A stretch of DNA of 64,000 nt from an uncultured Bacteroidales bacterium (GTDB taxonomy: Bacteria; Bacteroidota; Bacteroidia; Bacteroidales; Bacteroidaceae). A program made the translations under genes and the position numbers. The notes beneath the pieces were generated by a model that was given only the letters and a program-made list of their open reading frames with translations, made no database searches and had not been told where the DNA came from. Below, in pieces: positions 60,239 to 64,000 of the stretch; position 1 is the stretch's first letter, and every line of letters begins with the position of its first letter. The stretch spans positions 18,094-82,093 of the forward strand of contig CACYHW010000012.1 in assembly GCA_902774335.1 (NCBI GenBank). Reading direction: 5' to 3'.

Positions 60239-60260
60239 TATATTTGCAGTGTCTGATACC
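60239..60260 (+). promoter_or_regulatory. Promoter TATATTTG and shared leader motif of DUF1016 gene 2
   Basis: TATATTTG (60239-60246) overlaps ATTTGCAGTGTCTGATACC (60242-60260), differing by one base from the leader of the ORF6N gene at 59003-59021. The leader to the ATG at 60305 is about 50 nt. Confidence 0.6.
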
Positions 60261-60304
60261 TTTGTGTGTAGATATCATGTTTAACCTAACTATACTTGTT
60301 TGTT

Positions 60305-61477
60305 ATGACAATGAAAGACATTCTTAGTCCTAAGTACAATGATGCTGTCCATCAGATCAAGACAGCTATTATGCAGAGTCAGTCAAAGGCTCTCGCCAGT
60401 GTTAACCAGGAGCAGCTTGCCCTTTACTATGGTATCGGCCGGTATATATCCTATAATACCAGAAAGGGGTATTGGGGTAAAGAAGCTGTTGATGTCATCA
60501 GCAAGCAGCTATCAATTGAAATGCCTGGGCTTAAAGGTTTCTCTCCTCGTAATTTGAGAAATATGAGGATATTCTATGAGAAATGGAAATGCTTGGACAC
60601 CAATTCATCGGTTGCGACTGATGAAATGCAAAAAAGTGTAAATTCGTCAGTCGCGACTGACGAATTGCAAAAAAGTGTAAATTTGGCAGTCGCGACTGCC
60701 AAATTAGGCTCAAAGATAGATGCAGCAAACAATAATCTTCTAGACATACCTATCGCCGCCTTTTTTAGCATCGGTTTTACTCATCACATAGCTATTCTTT
60801 CTGGATCCAGCACAATGGAGGAAAGATCTTTTTATATACATCTATGTCATGAAGAAAAATTATCTGTCAGCGAACTTCAAAAGCGTATCGCAGAGGATGC
60901 ATTCCACAATCAAGGAAAGATGCCCAACAATTTCAACGCAGCTATTCCCGATAACAAACAAGCGTTCAAAGCGATACAATTGTTTAAGGATGAATATCTG
61001 CTCGACTTTATCAACGTTGAACAATTAGGGCAACGTGAGGAGGATATTGACGAACGGGTGATAGAAAATGAGATCGTTCACAATATCAGGAACTTCATAA
61101 TGACTTTTGGGAAGGGGTTCGCGTATATCGGCAACCAAGTTCATTATGATAAACTTGGGCATGACAATTGGATTGATTTGCTGTTCTTTAATAGAATTCT
61201 GCGATCACTCGTTGTGGTTGAACTTAAAAAAGGATCTTTCAAACCAGGTTATTTGGGACAGCTTTCCCACTATCTGCACATTCTTGATGATGATGAAAGG
61301 ATTGAAGGTGAGAACCCGCCTTTAGGGATTATCTTGTGTAAGGATGCCGATAAGACTTTTGTGGAATATGTCCTTCAAGATTACCAACGACCGATGGGGG
61401 TTGCCACATATAGAGCCAGTCAGGAAAGGTTGAAACAACTGCTTCCGGATGAGGAAGAGATGAAGAAATTGTTGTGA
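60305..61477 (+). CDS. DUF1016 (YhcG-type) PD-(D/E)XK nuclease, copy 2
   Basis: A 390-residue protein (start ATG 60305, or 60311). The N-terminal DUF1016 domain has LASVNQEQLALYYGIGRYISYNTRKGYWGKEAVDVISKQL and GFSPRNLRNMRIFYEKW (about 20-95). A repeated linker (100-134) follows, then the FSIGFTHHIAILSGSSTMEERSFYI region and the nuclease core (about 250-375): VHYDKLGHDNWIDLLFFNRILRSLVVVELKKGSFKPGYLGQLSHYL, with D...E-x-K. The linker is three 13-residue units (first two NSSVATDE-x-QKSV) encoded by palindromes. The repeat array begins at the same codon (about 100) as the different palindrome pair in copy 1. It is probably a DNA-acting accessory or defence protein; target unknown. Confidence 0.88.
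   Translation: MTMKDILSPKYNDAVHQIKTAIMQSQSKALASVNQEQLALYYGIGRYISYNTRKGYWGKEAVDVISKQLSIEMPGLKGFSPRNLRNMRIFYEKWKCLDTNSSVATDEMQKSVNSSVATDELQKSVNLAVATAKLGSKIDAANNNLLDIPIAAFFSIGFTHHIAILSGSSTMEERSFYIHLCHEEKLSVSELQKRIAEDAFHNQGKMPNNFNAAIPDNKQAFKAIQLFKDEYLLDFINVEQLGQREEDIDERVIENEIVHNIRNFIMTFGKGFAYIGNQVHYDKLGHDNWIDLLFFNRILRSLVVVELKKGSFKPGYLGQLSHYLHILDDDERIEGENPPLGIILCKDADKTFVEYVLQDYQRPMGVATYRASQERLKQLLPDEEEMKKLL
60602..60705 (+). repeat. Three in-frame 26-bp palindromes in DUF1016 gene 2
   Basis: Palindromes at 60602-60627, 60641-60666 and 60680-60705, period 39 bp (13 codons), separated by GCAAAAAAGTGTA. Cores are GTTGCGAC, GTCGCGAC and GTCGCGAC. Copies 2 and 3 are perfect palindromes with different arms (AATTCGTCA against AATTTGGCA); copy 1 deviates mainly by G-T pairs. 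Confidence 0.93.
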
Positions 61478-61484
61478 TTGGAAT

Positions 61485-61515
61485 AGTACAAAAGGGGACA
61501 GACCCCTTTTGTACT
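61485..61515. repeat. REP-like palindrome family A (perfect 13-bp arms)
   Basis: AGTACAAAAGGGG, loop ACAGA, CCCCTTTTGTACT, between the convergent DUF1016 gene 2 and the GH35-type gene. A partial extra TTTTGTAC follows at about 61518-61525. Confidence 0.88.
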
Positions 61516-61527
61516 ACTTTTGTACGG

Positions 61528-63141
61528 TCAATATTCGTAAAGTTTGATGTGCAGGATCTTCCAGTCATCGGTACCGATGCGTGCGTGCCGTCCCTGATGG
61601 CTCTGATCTCCGTTTTCGCGCCGCAGATATATCAGCTGGCCATCCGGTGAAATCTGTACCTCATCGACCGACAACAGTCCCAGGCGTTTTCCCCTGAACC
61701 TGTCGGTGCGTGCATCTGAATCAGTTCCGGATTGGGCAAATCCATCTTCACCCAACGTCTTATTCTGCTCCTGTTCCTTTTCGGTGCGGGTCTTGAAATC
61801 AACCACAACTCCGCAACCGGCCAGCAGATAGTCATATCGACCCACTTTTATCAGCATGGCGCCACCCTCGGGCCATTGCGTTCCGTCGGTGGCACGCGGG
61901 TCCCAAGGCAGAGTATAATAGTGACGGCAGGTCATTACTGTGCCTTCATCATCGATAATCCGCTCTGTATCCTCCTGGTCAAAGAGCAGCCCCCAGGAGT
62001 TCTTCCTGTCGGCCGGTTTCAGATTTGAGACCTGTCTTAGCAGATTGTAGGCTTTTGTGATGTTATCGGTCTCATCGGCCGATGCCTGGTCTATGGCAAA
62101 CGGCGAAAAGCCCAAAGCGTCATGCTCGCCGAACGCATACATCGCCCTCACTCCGCAATCCCTGCAGCATCGGGTCTCGGGGATGAACAACCTGTTCCTG
62201 ACAACACCGCCATCCTGCGGACGTGCGGGAATGGCATACCTCCCGGCCCACATTCTGAACCCGGTATCGTAAATATCGGGAGCCAGGAAATCGATGCTGG
62301 GAGCACCTGCGTTCCAGAAATCTATCAGGTGCGCCAAAGGGCCGGCCGACGGATAGTCACCCGGCTTGCGGCCGCGGCTGTTCATGGCGGCATTCACATA
62401 AAGCGGCATGTCGTGGATGGAGCGCGCCGCAAGAGCCAACTGTTCCACATAGCAGGCGTAATGGTAGGCCATGAATTTCTCATCGGCATATTCATCGGCT
62501 CCAAATACCTGCGCCCAGGTGCCTCCTTTCTTTATGCCCAGTTTCTTGAGCAACACTTCAGGGACCTGGCCGATGTATGCCTTCTCTGCAAGCCTGGAGT
62601 GGTCGCGGGCCGATTCCAGCATACCTATCTCATTCTCAATCTGCATCATCCTGACTACCTGGTGCTGCGGATCTTTCTGACCAATGCGTTCCATCAGGGC
62701 GCTGAATGCCTTGAGATCGGCCTTGAGAACGTTGTCACTGAAACAACTGGCTATCTCAAGCGGCTTTCCGGCAGCTGTTTCGGCCCTGGGAAAGCGCTTG
62801 GTGTCCTGCTTGAACCATCCCGGAGCATAACAGGACATTGAGTTTTTCCACGCCCCGAACCAGAGGAACACTATCTTAAGGTCCTGGCTGCGTGCCACGT
62901 CGATTGTCCGGTCAATGAGCGTAAAGTCAAACTTGCCCTCAACAGGTTCCAGCAGCTCCCAATAAGCGGGTACCAGCACTGTGTTCAGACCCAATGATTT
63001 CATGCGCGGCAGGACCTCATCTATATCATGAACCGATGTGGCTGCCGAGTTGCTCAACTCACCACCCAGAATCATACTCTGCGATACTGCATTCACAACT
63101 GGCCATAACAACACAATCAGCGCAATAAAGACCTTTTTCAT
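61528..63141 (-). CDS. GH35-type beta-galactosidase-like protein (DUF5597 C-terminal region)
   Basis: A 537-residue secreted enzyme, starting MKKVFIALIVLLW at 63141 with a signal peptide; the longer frame to 63186 adds residues before the signal and is rejected. The TIM barrel shows TVLVPAYWELLEPVEGKFDF, QIENEIG with the acid/base candidate E171, FLAPDIYDTGF and the nucleophile candidate E322 in FIPETR. After about residue 380 comes the beta-rich region that I associate with DUF5597-containing GH35-like proteins. It probably removes beta-linked galactose or a related sugar from plant glycans; specificity unknown. It is the only gene on this strand between the island and the Nudix gene. Confidence 0.82.
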   Translation of the reverse strand: MKKVFIALIVLLWPVVNAVSQSMILGGELSNSAATSVHDIDEVLPRMKSLGLNTVLVPAYWELLEPVEGKFDFTLIDRTIDVARSQDLKIVFLWFGAWKNSMSCYAPGWFKQDTKRFPRAETAAGKPLEIASCFSDNVLKADLKAFSALMERIGQKDPQHQVVRMMQIENEIGMLESARDHSRLAEKAYIGQVPEVLLKKLGIKKGGTWAQVFGADEYADEKFMAYHYACYVEQLALAARSIHDMPLYVNAAMNSRGRKPGDYPSAGPLAHLIDFWNAGAPSIDFLAPDIYDTGFRMWAGRYAIPARPQDGGVVRNRLFIPETRCCRDCGVRAMYAFGEHDALGFSPFAIDQASADETDNITKAYNLLRQVSNLKPADRKNSWGLLFDQEDTERIIDDEGTVMTCRHYYTLPWDPRATDGTQWPEGGAMLIKVGRYDYLLAGCGVVVDFKTRTEKEQEQNKTLGEDGFAQSGTDSDARTDRFRGKRLGLLSVDEVQISPDGQLIYLRRENGDQSHQGRHARIGTDDWKILHIKLYEY

Positions 63142-63193
63142 ATGCCAACGAAATATATTATCAGCAAACATACAAAAAAGACACAAAAAGGGA

Positions 63194-63218
63194 ACAATTG
63201 GGGCCTGACCCCAATTGT
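63194..63218. repeat. REP-like palindrome family A (perfect 10-bp arms)
   Basis: ACAATTGGGG, loop CCTGA, CCCCAATTGT. It lies in the divergent region between the GH35-type and Nudix genes, just upstream of the Nudix promoter. Confidence 0.85.
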
Positions 63219-63229
63219 ACTATTTTTGC

Positions 63230-63237
63230 TACTTTTG
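63230..63237 (+). promoter_or_regulatory. -7 element TACTTTTG for Nudix gene, leaderless layout
   Basis: TACTTTTG ends eight bases before the ATG at 63246. Confidence 0.55.
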
Positions 63238-63245
63238 CCGTGAAT

Positions 63246-63623
63246 ATGAAACAGATTGAGGTTGTAGCCGCAATAATACACGATGCCGATGGGCGCATTT
63301 TCGCCACCCAGCGCGGGTATGGTGATTTCAAGGATTTCTGGGAGTTTCCCGGCGGTAAGATGGAGCCGGGCGAAAGTCCGGAGGAGGCGCTGAAGCGTGA
63401 GATTTGGGAGGAGCTGGAGACGCGTATCGTGATTGAGCGGTTTGTCAGGACCATTGAATGGGACTACCCTGCTTTTCATTTGGTCATGCACTGCTACTGG
63501 TGCCGCGTGGAGAGCGGTCAGCTCACGCTCAAGGAGCACGAGGCGGCGCGCTGGTTATCGGCCCACCAACTGGACAGCGTCAACTGGCTGCCGGCGGACC
63601 TTCAACTGCTGGATGAATTGTGA
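63246..63623 (+). CDS. MutT-type Nudix hydrolase
   Basis: A 125-residue enzyme with a complete Nudix box (GGKMEPGESPEEALKREIWEELE, about residues 34-56: G-x5-E-x7-R-E-x-x-E-E). The N-terminal VVAAIIHDADGRIFATQRGYGDFKDFWEFPGGK and the C-terminal HEAARWLSAHQLDSVNWLPADLQLL are typical of MutT/8-oxo-dGTP pyrophosphatase or the related CTP pyrophosphatase group. It removes oxidised nucleotides from the pool. The start at 63246 (MKQIEVVAAI) follows the promoter; the TTG at 63198 lies inside a repeat and is rejected. Confidence 0.92.
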   Translation: MKQIEVVAAIIHDADGRIFATQRGYGDFKDFWEFPGGKMEPGESPEEALKREIWEELETRIVIERFVRTIEWDYPAFHLVMHCYWCRVESGQLTLKEHEAARWLSAHQLDSVNWLPADLQLLDEL

Positions 63624-63626
63624 CAA

Positions 63627-63657
63627 TGACGCAAAACGAAACGACCCCTTTGCGTCA
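63627..63657. repeat. REP-like palindrome family B
   Basis: TGACGC (63627-63632) and GCGTCA (63652-63657) around AAAACGAAACGACCCCTTT. The copy is followed directly by the azlC promoter, as at 44584-44650. Confidence 0.88.
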
Positions 63658-63664
63658 CTTTTGG

Positions 63665-63672
63665 TAACTTTG
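63665..63672 (+). promoter_or_regulatory. -7 element TAACTTTG for azlC, leaderless layout
   Basis: TAACTTTG ends seven bases before the ATG at 63680. Confidence 0.55.
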
Positions 63673-63679
63673 CAGAAAA

Positions 63680-64000
63680 ATGAGAGGTAAGGCACAACAC
63701 ATTATACATGGATTAAGGGACGGATTCCCGATAGCCCTGGGCTATCTGGCCGTATCGTTCTCATTGGGCATAATCGCGGCAAAGGCCGGGCTGACATCGG
63801 GCCAGGGCTTTCTTTCCAGCTTCTTTACGCGGGCATCGGCCGGTGAATACGGCACATATTCGCTGATTGCGGTCAAGGCCGCATTCGCCGAGGTTATAGC
63901 CATGTGCCTGGTGGTGAACCTGCGCTACATGCTCATGAGCGCGGCCCTTTCGCAGAAAATCGCGCCCGGAACGCCCTGGATCAAGCGCATCCTGATGTCT
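63680..64000 (+). CDS. azlC: AzlC family branched-chain amino acid exporter subunit (3' end outside window)
   Basis: 107 codons are visible, with no stop, up to the window edge. The start MRGKAQHIIHGLRDGFPIALGYLAVSFSLGIIAAKAGLT matches the first helices of AzlC, followed by GEYGTYSLIAVKAAFAEVIAMCLVVNLRYMLMSAAL with the conserved NLRYMLMS segment. AzlC forms, with the small AzlD protein, an inner-membrane exporter of branched-chain amino acids or analogues. An azlD gene would be expected just outside the window. Confidence 0.88.
   Translation, partial: MRGKAQHIIHGLRDGFPIALGYLAVSFSLGIIAAKAGLTSGQGFLSSFFTRASAGEYGTYSLIAVKAAFAEVIAMCLVVNLRYMLMSAALSQKIAPGTPWIKRILMS

Overview
This window looks like a chromosomal segment of a Bacteroidales bacterium, most likely a gut or rumen Prevotellaceae-like organism. 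The reasons are TAnnTTTG -7 promoter elements in front of many genes, lipoproteins with Cys-Ser-Asp/Asn-Asp signals, Mfa/FimA-like fimbrillins with DUF3575 and DUF5119 partners, C10 (streptopain-like) protease, GH3/GH5/GH35/GH97 hydrolases, an M56-TonB/BlaI pair, and ORF6N and DUF1016 proteins. No rRNA, tRNA, transposase, CRISPR array or prophage structural gene was seen.

Layout. 1-6138 (minus): fimbrial operon DUF3575 > DUF5119 > fimbrillin > fimbrillin > a third fimbrillin broken by an 11-bp tandem duplication. 6276-6419: MITE-like inverted repeat. 6434-11012 (minus): guaA, ridA and a GH3 glucosidase/xylosidase. 11099-11965: membrane LytTR regulator. 11990-13270 (minus): nucleoside transporter. 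13445-21028 (plus): a tight seven-gene run of DUF3575 protein, two Omp85-like barrels, a His-rich COG0523 metallochaperone GTPase, a Fur-family regulator (Zur candidate), a QueH/5-formyl-THF cyclo-ligase fusion and a flavodoxin-ferredoxin protein. 21038-22704: M56-TonB/BlaI pair with an operator. 22833-25490: second GH3. 25570-29147: fimbrillin-like lipoprotein plus C10 protease. 29367-35131: complete MacAB/TolC-type efflux operon. 35254-45771: dipeptidase, small secreted proteins, GH97, DUF4832, GH5 and a beta-propeller lipoprotein, with a four-unit 83-bp hairpin array at 41157-41454.

45889-61477 is a defence/accessory island of mostly lower GC. It holds DUF1016 (YhcG-type PD-(D/E)XK) nuclease 1, a nucleoside deoxyribosyltransferase-like protein with AbiH, Vsr, and a LlaJI-like restriction-modification operon (two m5C methyltransferases, a McrB-like AAA NTPase and a D-x-K nuclease). 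These are followed by a DUF2971 protein, a nuclease-DUF2971 fusion, a tiny membrane protein, an ORF6N protein, an A1S_2505-like protein and DUF1016 nuclease 2. 61528-64000: GH35-type hydrolase, Nudix hydrolase and the start of azlC.

The most unusual signal is that three accessory genes (both DUF1016 genes and the ORF6N gene) carry in-frame tandem palindromes inside their coding sequence. The palindrome arms have changed in a compensatory way between copies, so the palindrome survives while the peptide drifts. In both DUF1016 genes they begin at about codon 100. The ORF6N gene and DUF1016 gene 2 also share a near-identical promoter/leader inside homologous divergent control regions. Two families of REP-like palindromes occupy six of the nine convergent gene junctions.
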